From Desulfonatronaceae bacterium UBA663 (GTDB taxonomy: Bacteria > Desulfobacterota > Desulfovibrionia > Desulfovibrionales > Desulfonatronaceae), in NCBI GenBank assembly GCA_002299865.1, contig DBNV01000121.1:1-8971 (forward strand): a stretch of 8,971 bases of DNA, read 5' to 3'. Positions 1-5,800 of the stretch are shown piece by piece. Position numbers and translations under genes: made by a program. Below the pieces are notes generated by a model. It was not told the DNA's origin. It ran no database searches and saw nothing but the letters and a program-made list of their open reading frames with translations. The first letter of the stretch is position 1. Each line of letters starts with the position of its first letter.

Positions 1-107
1 TACATGTCCACGCCTGACCCGCCGACCTTTAGAGAGTTGTCAGGGTTCCCCTCTTTCTTCTTTCGCTCTGCTTCCCTATTACTTATGTTTTGGGTGAATT
101 CATCCAT
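1..107 (-). CDS. Partial hypothetical protein (N-terminal fragment, runs off left edge)
   Basis: The minus strand is open from an ATG at 107-105 to the window edge: 35 codons and no stop. The protein begins MDEFTQNISNREAERKKKEG and continues with a polar, Gly/Ser-containing stretch. A good Shine-Dalgarno core (GAGGTGG on the minus strand, about 113-119) lies about 5 bases upstream of the ATG, which supports this start. The visible part is highly charged, with no signal peptide or membrane segment. I do not recognise the family. Its promoter region would include the three 10-bp repeats at 144-173. Only a short piece is visible, so the call rests on the ribosome binding site and the uninterrupted frame. 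Confidence 0.5.
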   Translation of the reverse strand, partial: MDEFTQNISNREAERKKKEGNPDNSLKVGGSGVDM

Positions 108-143
108 CGCTGCCACCTCAAGGTCATGTCCGTTAATGTGATG

Positions 144-173
144 CGCTTTTAGCCGCTTTTAGCCGCTTTTAGC
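144..173. repeat. Three perfect tandem copies of CGCTTTTAGC
   Basis: The 10-bp unit CGCTTTTAGC occurs head to tail at 144-153, 154-163 and 164-173 with no mismatch. The array is 37 bases upstream of the ATG of the left-edge minus-strand gene, so it lies in that gene's leader or promoter. A 10-bp period is close to one helical turn, which would put every copy on the same face of the DNA. Protein binding is inferred. Confidence 0.85.
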
Positions 174-223
174 TATGAGACCTAAATTGAGCGTTTACGA
201 TACATTCGCACTACAGGACTTTC

Positions 224-252
224 TTGCATAACATGTTGTTTTTATTTATAAT
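224..252 (+). promoter_or_regulatory. Sigma70-like promoter facing right, with no obvious gene
   Basis: A -35 element TTGCAT (224-229) and a perfect -10 element TATAAT (247-252) are separated by 17 bases, in a T/A-rich stretch. Transcription would start near 259 and run toward the tRNA at 547. No ORF follows directly, so it may drive a small RNA or serve as a distal tRNA promoter. The match is strong, but the surroundings are AT-rich and chance matches are easier there. Confidence 0.5.
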
Positions 253-343
253 TTTTCCATTCAGGCCATTGAAAAAGTGCACCCACAGCCCCATGCTGGT
301 CTGCCCGAGCCGTTGTTCCCTGTGCTCACACCGCACCTTGCCC

Positions 344-369
344 TGATACGGATCTTAATGATACGGATC
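344..369. repeat. Pair of 11-bp direct repeats TGATACGGATC
   Basis: TGATACGGATC occurs at 344-354 and again at 359-369, a 15-bp period. Two inverted half-sites TATCCG follow at 397-402 and 408-413. This could be a regulator binding cluster between the orphan promoter and the tRNA. The repeats are seen directly; their function is unknown. Confidence 0.7.
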
Positions 370-504
370 AATGTTTTGACAGCCCATTGACGGGTCTATC
401 CGTGGCGTATCCGCTTGATTAATACTGGGCATGGCCTGCCTGTGCAAAGATTTTTGTTAGGCTATAGCAAATTTCAGGCCGGAATGCCTGGACCCGGTCA
501 TCCC

Positions 505-534
505 TTGACACGAAAACCGGATCAGAAGTAATTA
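505..534 (+). promoter_or_regulatory. Promoter of the tRNA-Arg gene
   Basis: A perfect -35 hexamer TTGACA (505-510) is followed after 18 bases by TAATTA (529-534), with further AT-rich sequence up to 540. Transcription would start near 541, only a few bases ahead of the mature tRNA 5' end at 547. The short leader fits a stable RNA promoter. Confidence 0.7.
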
Positions 535-546
535 TATTTTCTTTAC

Positions 547-623
<77 letters not shown>

Positions 624-631
624 AGTAATTC

Positions 632-669
632 AAGGGGTTGCGTGTAAGAGCACGGACCCCTTTATTCTT
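632..669 (+). terminator. Intrinsic terminator after tRNA-Arg
   Basis: AAGGGG (632-637) pairs with CCCCTT (657-662), and inside it CGTG (641-644) pairs with CACG (651-654) around loop TAAGAG. A small internal bulge separates the two helices. A T-rich stretch (660-669) follows. It begins 9 bases after the tRNA CCA end, as expected for a tRNA terminator. Confidence 0.75.
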
Positions 670-682
670 TCCCAAATTTCTC

Positions 683-711
683 TTTACTTTTTTCCAATTG
701 GTTATTAATAA
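683..711 (+). promoter_or_regulatory. Possible sigma70 promoter for the dehydrogenase/kinase operon
   Basis: TTTACT (683-688) and TAATAA (706-711) are spaced by 17 bases, directly after the tRNA terminator. If used, the transcript would have a leader of about 235 bases containing the 18-bp dyad and the CT tract. The match is moderate. No sigma54 (GG-N10-GC) site was found in this leader. Confidence 0.35.
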
Positions 712-809
712 TGTGTGTGAGCGTCCTTGGTCGGCATTGAATATTACGGGAGACGCAGGATTGAGTTTTATCGTCACCTATTCTGGATTCCCGTATGATT
801 TTGGAGGAT

Positions 810-827
810 CATGGAAATATTGCCATG
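810..827. repeat. 18-bp near-perfect inverted repeat, possible operator
   Basis: CATGGAAATATTGCCATG reads as a dyad with eight of nine base pairs matching; the only mismatch is A815 against G822. It sits just before the CT tract and about 130 bases upstream of the dehydrogenase start. Its length and symmetry suit a dimeric repressor site. Function is inferred. Confidence 0.5.
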
Positions 828-831
828 ACGT

Positions 832-869
<38 letters not shown>

Positions 870-941
870 CTCTTTTTGCCTTGACGTCCTGTCGCCCGCA
901 TCCGCAAAGTCCTTCGGCGTCTTGGATCTGGTCGACCGTTC

Positions 942-948
942 AAGGAGG
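942..948 (+). promoter_or_regulatory. Strong ribosome binding site of the dehydrogenase gene
   Basis: AAGGAGG ends five bases before the ATG at 954, which fixes the start codon. Its first bases are part of TCAAGG (940-945), which can pair with CCTTGA at 879-884. The CT tract could also pair with GGAGG using G-U wobble, so RNA folding might mask this site. Confidence 0.85.
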
Positions 949-953
949 CCGGT

Positions 954-2114
954 ATGACGTGTTCTGCTCAACATCTGTGGAAGTTCGTCGCTCCGGAACT
1001 CGTATTCGGCGTGGGGGCCAGGCATCTGGCGGGCCAGTTCGCGTCTAATCTTTTCCTGCGGCGGGTGCTGGTGGTCACCGACTCCAAGGTTGCGGACTGC
1101 GGTTGGGCCAGGGACGTACTGGATAGCCTGCGTCAAGCCGGTGTGGAGGGCCATGTCTTTGTCGACGTGACCCCTAATCCGCGGGTCGAGGAGGTCGTGG
1201 CCGGAGCCGAGGTCTTTCAGCGGCAGGGATGTCAGGCCATCGTGGCCGTGGGCGGAGGCAGCCCCATGGATTGCGCCAAGGGCATCGGCACCGTGTGCGC
1301 GAACAATTGTTCGGTGCTGGAGTTCGAGGGGGTGGATCAAGTCCCCACGCCCGGCCCTCCGCTGATCTGCATTCCCACCACCGCGGGCAGCGGGGCCGAG
1401 GTTTCCCAGTTCGCCATTATTTTGGATCCGGTGCGCAGGATCAAAATGGTCATCGTGAGCAAGGCCATGGTTCCGGACATCGCCTTGATCGATCCGGAAA
1501 CAACCACGTCCATGCCGTCCGATCTAACGGCCTGCACGGGGCTGGACGCCTTGACCCACGCAGTGGAGGCCTATGTGTCCAACGTCCATTCGCCCGTCAC
1601 GGACCTTCACGCCCTGGAGGCGGTGCGCCTGATCGTCAAACATTTGTCCGAGGCGGTGCGCAGTCCCGGCAATATGGAAGCACGGACCGGAATGATGCTG
1701 GGCAGTCTTCATGCCGGGCTGGCTTTTTCCAACGCCAGCCTGGGCGCGGTGCACGCCATGACCCACGGCCTAGGGGGGCTTCTGGATTTGCCCCCCAGCG
1801 AATGCAATGCCATCCTGCTCAGTCGCGTGGTGGAGTACAATTTTCACCATGCTCCGCAACGCTATCAAGACATTGGCGAGGCCATGGGGCTTGCCCTGAA
1901 CGGGTTGTCCGAGGATGAACAGCGCTCCGGGATGGTGCGGGCCTTGATCGAGTTGCGCGAACAGGTGGGCTTGCGTCGGGACCTCAAGGACCTGGGGGTT
2001 CGTCCGGAGGACGTCCGGGCGTTGGCGGACAAGGCCATGCGCGACCCATGCATGGCAACCAACCCCAGACCGCCCTTGGAAGCGGAGATCGAGAAGCTTT
2101 ATGGCCGGCAGTAA
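954..2114 (+). CDS. Iron-containing (type III) alcohol dehydrogenase homologue with altered metal site
   Basis: A 386-residue protein of the Fe-type alcohol dehydrogenase family, cytoplasmic, usually NAD(P)-dependent interconversion of alcohols and aldehydes. The N-terminal nucleotide-binding half has the GGGSPMD motif (100-106) and the PTTAGSGAE segment (141-149). The C-terminal helical half carries the metal site: Asp198 and His202 in DALTHAVEAY and His267 in HAMTH. The fourth family ligand, the His of PHG fourteen residues after the first of these C-terminal histidines, is Pro281 here (PPSECNAILL). Length is normal and the frame intact. The ATG at 954 has a strong ribosome binding site. 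The last 14 bases overlap the start of the histidine kinase gene, indicating co-translation. Family membership is clear. Whether it still binds metal and oxidises alcohol is open; it could be an enzyme with changed chemistry or a sensory partner of the kinase. Confidence 0.93.
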   Translation: MTCSAQHLWKFVAPELVFGVGARHLAGQFASNLFLRRVLVVTDSKVADCGWARDVLDSLRQAGVEGHVFVDVTPNPRVEEVVAGAEVFQRQGCQAIVAVGGGSPMDCAKGIGTVCANNCSVLEFEGVDQVPTPGPPLICIPTTAGSGAEVSQFAIILDPVRRIKMVIVSKAMVPDIALIDPETTTSMPSDLTACTGLDALTHAVEAYVSNVHSPVTDLHALEAVRLIVKHLSEAVRSPGNMEARTGMMLGSLHAGLAFSNASLGAVHAMTHGLGGLLDLPPSECNAILLSRVVEYNFHHAPQRYQDIGEAMGLALNGLSEDEQRSGMVRALIELREQVGLRRDLKDLGVRPEDVRALADKAMRDPCMATNPRPPLEAEIEKLYGRQ

Positions 2115-3738
2115 GGACAATTCCCAGGACTGGGAGGCCTTGCGTCGAAGAATCATCGGCCTGGGCGAGCGGTCCATCCACAAGAGTTACTATCCGCAAC
2201 TGCAGCAGCGGTTCGAGGAGTTGCGGCGTTCCAGGGCCTTGTTGGACGGAAGCAGCGAAGGGATTTTTCTGCTCCGCCCGCCCGAAGCCCGCTTGGTGGA
2301 TGTCAACGAGTCCGCTTGTCTGCAATTGGGATACACCTGCCCGGAACTGCTGAAACTGACCTTCTTCGACCTTTTCCGGCCGCAGGACGTCCCCAGGGTC
2401 CGCGAGATATGGGAGACCCTGGAAAACAACGTCCAAGGACGGAGCATCCGCTTCAAACTCCTCCGCTCCGAATTCCTCTGCTCCGACAACACCGGCTTTC
2501 CCGTGAACATTTCCATGCGATGCGTGGTTTTCGACACGGAAAAGTATGTCGTGGCCGTGGCCCGCGACATCACCGAGCGCTTGCGCATGGAAAGCGACTT
2601 GCTGCGGATTCAGAAGCTGGAATCTTTGGGGATTTTTGCCGGAGGCATCGCCCACGACTTCAATAACTGCCTGACTGCGGTGATGAACCAGATCTCCCTG
2701 GCTAAGATGCGTCTGGAAGACCCGCAAGAGGCCCTGGGAAGGCTGATCCTCGCTGAAAAGGCCTGCCTGCAGGCCAAGGATCTGACGCAGCAGCTGTTGA
2801 CCTTTGCCAAGGGCGGGGACCCCGTCCGCCGCACCATTTCCATCGCCGGACTCATTGCCGACGCCCTGCAACTGGTCCTGGCCGGCGCCAACGTCAAGCC
2901 CGTGCTCAGCGTGCCCGACGACCTGTGGCCGGTGAACGTCGACCCGGGACAGATATCCCAGGTGCTGCATAATGTATTGATCAACGCGGTCCAGGCCATG
3001 CCCGGCGGCGGCGTGGTGCGCGTCAGTGCCAGGAATGTTCCCGCGGGGGCGGAAGATCTCCCTTTAATGCCCGTGAAGGACCACGTCTGTCTGAACATTG
3101 AGGACAACGGGCCGGGCGTCAGCCAGGAGCATCTGCCCAGAATTTTTGATCCGTACTTTACGACCAAGCCTTCTGGAAGAGGCCTGGGCTTGGCGGCCAG
3201 CCATTCCATCATCCGCAAACATGAGGGGTTGATCCACGTCGAAACGCAGGAGGGCGTGGGGACGGTCTTCACCATCTGTCTGCCCGCTGCCGAGGAGACG
3301 GCGGACGACGAATGGCCCGCGGACGCGTCTTCCGGAGCGGGCGACCGGGCGGCGCGGATCCTGTTCATGGACGATGAGAAAATGATCCGGGAGTCCATGG
3401 AGGAAATTTTAAAGGGCCTGGGTTATTGCGCAACCACGGTCCGGGACGGACGCGAGGCCGTGGAGGCATTGCGCAAGGCGGTCGAGGAATCCCGTTCCTT
3501 TGACGTGGTGATCATGGACCTGACCGTTCCCGGAGGGATGGGCGGGGCCTTGGCCGTGCGGGAACTTAAGGCCATTGATCCCCGGATCAGGGCCGTCGTC
3601 TCCAGCGGATACGCCATGGCCCCGGCCATGGCCAGGCACGTTGAGCACGGCTTTGACGCCGTGTTGCCCAAGCCGTATGCCGTGGCCGAACTGCATCAGG
3701 TGCTCCAGCGTCTGTTGGGCGAGGGAACAAAAGGCTAG
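2101..3738 (+). CDS. Soluble PAS hybrid histidine kinase with C-terminal receiver domain
   Basis: A 545-residue two-component sensor. Order: N-terminal charged helix (about 10-45), one PAS domain with its C-terminal extension (about 42-162), HisKA dimerisation domain with H-box GGIAHDFNN and phospho-acceptor His185, HATPase domain (about 275-396) with N-box around Asn295, G1 motif EDNGPGV (334-340), F-box IFDPYFTTK (348-356) and G2 GRGLGLA (359-365), then a receiver domain (about 418-540) with acidic residues Asp424/Asp425, phospho-acceptor Asp473, Ser501 and Lys524. All catalytic residues are present. No membrane segments, so it senses an internal signal through PAS. The receiver has no attached DNA-binding output, so the phosphate must pass to a partner not in this window, or the receiver tunes the kinase. 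The start overlaps the dehydrogenase by 14 bases; GGAGA at 2084-2088 and GAGAAG at 2091-2096 are the only ribosome-binding candidates, so translation is probably coupled. Confidence 0.95.
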   Translation: MAGSKDNSQDWEALRRRIIGLGERSIHKSYYPQLQQRFEELRRSRALLDGSSEGIFLLRPPEARLVDVNESACLQLGYTCPELLKLTFFDLFRPQDVPRVREIWETLENNVQGRSIRFKLLRSEFLCSDNTGFPVNISMRCVVFDTEKYVVAVARDITERLRMESDLLRIQKLESLGIFAGGIAHDFNNCLTAVMNQISLAKMRLEDPQEALGRLILAEKACLQAKDLTQQLLTFAKGGDPVRRTISIAGLIADALQLVLAGANVKPVLSVPDDLWPVNVDPGQISQVLHNVLINAVQAMPGGGVVRVSARNVPAGAEDLPLMPVKDHVCLNIEDNGPGVSQEHLPRIFDPYFTTKPSGRGLGLAASHSIIRKHEGLIHVETQEGVGTVFTICLPAAEETADDEWPADASSGAGDRAARILFMDDEKMIRESMEEILKGLGYCATTVRDGREAVEALRKAVEESRSFDVVIMDLTVPGGMGGALAVRELKAIDPRIRAVVSSGYAMAPAMARHVEHGFDAVLPKPYAVAELHQVLQRLLGEGTKG

Positions 3739-3804
3739 TGATCACGAGGCGTTGCTTCCGGACTCAGCCCCTTGTCCGCCGCAACTTCCTTAAGCGGCCT
3801 TGTA

Positions 3805-3820
3805 TGGCAAAAACGTTGCA
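3805..3820 (+). promoter_or_regulatory. Sigma54 (-24/-12) promoter of the FmdE-fusion gene
   Basis: TGGCAAAAACGTTGCA matches the RpoN consensus TGGCAC-N5-TTGCA at all positions but one, with the essential GG (3806-3807) and GC (3818-3819) in the required GG-N10-GC spacing. Transcription would begin near 3831, about 105 bases upstream of the ATG at 3937. A GC hairpin (GCCGC 3778-3782, GCGGC 3794-3798) lies just upstream. The gap also has an imperfect hairpin in the leader (GGCG 3858-3861, CGCC 3876-3879). No sigma54 activator gene is in the window. Confidence 0.75.
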
Positions 3821-3936
3821 CGGAAAAAACGGATGGGGTTGAGGCTGATGTCGCTTTGGCGAAAGAGCTTTTTTCCGCCTGGGATTTTTAGACATGACGT
3901 TGAAAATCCGGTTCCGGCATTTCTTGTAGAGCCATC

Positions 3937-5574
3937 ATGAACATGGATTTGTCCGCTCGGATCGGAAACCGATCCTTGGACGAGTTTTTATTGCTGGCGA
4001 AGGAGTTTCACGGCAGCGCCGCGCCTGGCCTGATCCTTGGAGGATTCATGGTCGAGGAGGCCAAGCTTCGTTTGCCCAAGAACACCATTTTCGATGCTGT
4101 TTCCGAAACCACCCACTGCCTGCCGGACGCCTTGCAATTGCTTACTCCGTGCACCATCGGCAACGGCTGGTTGCGGATCATCAATCTGGGGCGCTACGCC
4201 CTGACGCTTTTCGACAAGTACGAGGGCACGGGGGTGCGCGTATTTCTTGACCCGGCAAAAGTCGATGCCTGGCCTCATCTCAAAACTTGGTATTTGAAGC
4301 TTAAGCCCAAGAAGGAACAGGCCAGCATGGCCCTTTTGGCCGAGATCAAGGCGGCCGGGGCTTCCGTGTGCGGCGTGCAAACCGTGCGCATGTCCCCGCA
4401 TTTGTTGCAGCGTCGGCCGCGCGGCGGCATTAACCTGTGCCCGGTCTGTCGGGAAGCCTACCCGCTGCGGGACGGACGGATCTGCCGGGCCTGTCAGGGG
4501 GAAGCTCCTTATGTGACGGAGAGCGTGATCGCAAAAGGGCCAAAGACGACGGTCGTCTCCGTGGATCAGGCCGTGGGCCGCAGGGTCGCGCACGACATGA
4601 CCCGCATTGAGCCGGGCAAAAGCAAGGGCGCCCTGTTTGTTCGGGGCCAGAAGATTACCGTGGGCGACATCTGTCGGCTGCAGCAGATGGGCCGGACGCA
4701 CGTGTCTGTGCAGGATGTGGAAGAGGACCAGGAGGATTGGCTGCACGAGGACGAGGCAGCCGAGGCTTTTGCCAAGGCCATGGCCGGAGAGGGGGTGGCG
4801 CCGCAGTTGCCGCCCCGGGAGGGCAAGGTGGATCTCGTTGCGGGGCGTGACGGCCTGCTGGAGGTGCGCAAGGAACTCCTGGAGATGTTCAATCTGGTCC
4901 CGGACGTAATGTGCGGCTCAAGGCACGATGCCGCCTTGGTCAAGCAAGGCATGGTCGTGGCCGGGACCAGGGCCATCCCCCTGCATCTGCATAAACAGAC
5001 GTTTCTGCAGGCCATGAGCATCCTGGAGCAGGGACCGCTTTTTTCCGTCCGGCCCCTGCGCAAGGCCAAGGTGGGCGTTCTGGTCACGGGTACCGAGGTA
5101 TTTCAGGGGTTGGTGGAGGACAAGTTCATCCCTACGGTCTCTTCCAAGGTCCTGGCATTGGGCAGCGAGGTGACGGCAGTCAGGATCGTGCCGGACGATC
5201 GGCGGGCCATTGCCGTCGCTGTCCGGGAATTGCTGGAGGCGGGGGTTGACATGCTGGTGACTACAGCCGGGCTGTCCGTGGACCCGGACGACGTGACCAG
5301 GCAGGGCCTGTTGGATGCGGGCGTCGAAGATCTGCTTTACGGCACGCCCCTTCTGCCCGGCGCCATGACCCTGTTTAGCCGTCTGGGGCGGGTGCAGATC
5401 CTGGGCGTGCCGGCCTGCGCCCTGTTCTTCAAGACCACGAGCCTGGATCTGTTTTTGCCCCGGCTTCTGGCCGGACGGACCGTGAACCGCAAGGAACTGG
5501 CCGGAATGGGCGAGGGCGGGTTGTGCATGCAGTGCCGGATCTGCAACTTCCCCAAGTGCCCGTTCGGGAGGTAG
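3937..5574 (+). CDS. FmdE domain / zinc ribbon / molybdopterin-binding fusion protein
   Basis: A 545-residue cytoplasmic protein with three parts. Residues 1-125 resemble FmdE, a family linked to molybdenum/tungsten formylmethanofuran dehydrogenases (FHGSAAPGLILGGFM, 24-38; CLPDALQLLTPCTIGNG, 61-77). Residues 168-186 form a four-cysteine zinc ribbon (CPVC and CRAC). From about 203 there is a MoeA-like segment (DQAVGRRVAHDMTRIEPGKS), then a MoCF-type molybdopterin-binding domain (about 377-510) with VGVLVTGTEV and TTAGLSVDPDDVT. The C-terminus ends in four cysteines (530, 533, 536, 541: CxxCxxCx4CP) that could bind a metal or Fe-S cluster. The usual HGHxCPG of FmdE reads HGSAAPG, lacking one His and one Cys. 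The ATG at 3937 has only a weak TAGAG ribosome site; ATG 3943 is the alternative. Likely role: molybdenum/tungsten cofactor insertion or sensing. Some homologues carry the doubtful label trehalose-binding protein. Confidence 0.88.
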   Translation: MNMDLSARIGNRSLDEFLLLAKEFHGSAAPGLILGGFMVEEAKLRLPKNTIFDAVSETTHCLPDALQLLTPCTIGNGWLRIINLGRYALTLFDKYEGTGVRVFLDPAKVDAWPHLKTWYLKLKPKKEQASMALLAEIKAAGASVCGVQTVRMSPHLLQRRPRGGINLCPVCREAYPLRDGRICRACQGEAPYVTESVIAKGPKTTVVSVDQAVGRRVAHDMTRIEPGKSKGALFVRGQKITVGDICRLQQMGRTHVSVQDVEEDQEDWLHEDEAAEAFAKAMAGEGVAPQLPPREGKVDLVAGRDGLLEVRKELLEMFNLVPDVMCGSRHDAALVKQGMVVAGTRAIPLHLHKQTFLQAMSILEQGPLFSVRPLRKAKVGVLVTGTEVFQGLVEDKFIPTVSSKVLALGSEVTAVRIVPDDRRAIAVAVRELLEAGVDMLVTTAGLSVDPDDVTRQGLLDAGVEDLLYGTPLLPGAMTLFSRLGRVQILGVPACALFFKTTSLDLFLPRLLAGRTVNRKELAGMGEGGLCMQCRICNFPKCPFGR

Positions 5575-5586
5575 AGGCCTCGCGCT

Positions 5587-5697
5587 GTGTCGAAACCTAA
5601 GGAGTCCTCTTCCTCCAGACGTGAAGAATGCTTGAACGGACCGTTTTCATCGGACGGCTTGACCCCCGTGGAGCGCTATCTGCCCGGCTGGCGATAG
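5587..5697 (+). CDS. Possible small protein (36 aa), unrecognised
   Basis: GTG at 5587 opens a 36-codon frame ending in TAG (5695-5697), beginning VSKPKESSSSRREE and ending LTPVERYLPGWR. AGAGG (5573-5577) lies nine bases before the GTG, and the frame starts 12 bases after the stop of the FmdE-fusion gene, so it could be translated from the same mRNA. The composition is polar, with one cysteine and no membrane segment. Overlapping short frames exist here, including one from ATG 5629. I do not recognise it and it may be chance. Confidence 0.3.
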   Translation: MSKPKESSSSRREECLNGPFSSDGLTPVERYLPGWR

Positions 5698-5740
5698 ACG
5701 CGGGCACGTGCGTTCCGTAGTGACTTATACGCAACGTCGC

Positions 5741-5768
5741 AAGACTTGGCGGATGCGGGGATTTTTTT
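5741..5768 (+). terminator. Weak terminator candidate for the FmdE-fusion gene
   Basis: A short CGCA/TGCG stem with a 12-base loop is followed by GGGGA and a T7 run (5762-5768). The T-run is convincing but the hairpin is weak, so termination may be factor-dependent. It lies between the convergent genes. Confidence 0.25.
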
Positions 5769-5800
5769 GGAGTTTACGTCGTCTGATCCATGTCCGATGA

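Larger units (their letters stand above)
108..546. other. Intergenic region of 439 bases, AT-richer than flanks
   Basis: This gap lies between the left-edge minus-strand gene and the tRNA. I find no convincing coding sequence on either strand. It holds three tandem 10-bp repeats (144-173), a sigma70-like promoter facing right (224-252), two 11-bp direct repeats (344-369), a short hairpin with stem CAGGC/GCCTG (475-490) and the tRNA promoter (505-534). A weak hairpin GGCA/TGCC (428-440), ten bases ahead of a T5 run, is a poor terminator candidate. Confidence 0.6.
5575..5800. other. Convergent intergenic region
   Basis: This 226-base stretch separates the FmdE-fusion gene (+) from trkH (-). 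It contains a possible 36-codon ORF (5587-5697), the 8-bp palindrome GCACGTGC near 5705, and a T7 run at 5762-5768 preceded by a weak CGCA/TGCG stem. I see no strong bidirectional terminator. Confidence 0.5.

Noticed and set aside
144..173. CRISPR-like array
   Set aside because: The 10-bp units are contiguous with no spacers and far too short.
881..910. TTGACG at 881-886 as -35 of a dehydrogenase promoter
   Set aside because: No acceptable -10 element at 16-18 bases; the downstream sequence is GC-rich.
1984..2970. 328-codon minus-strand frame
   Set aside because: It is antisense to the dehydrogenase end and the kinase, both of which have intact family motifs; long antisense frames are expected in GC-rich DNA.
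3858..3888. Hairpin GGCG/CGCC with T-runs as terminator of the kinase operon
   Set aside because: The stem is only four perfect pairs plus a bulged extension, and it lies downstream of the sigma54 promoter within the next gene's leader.
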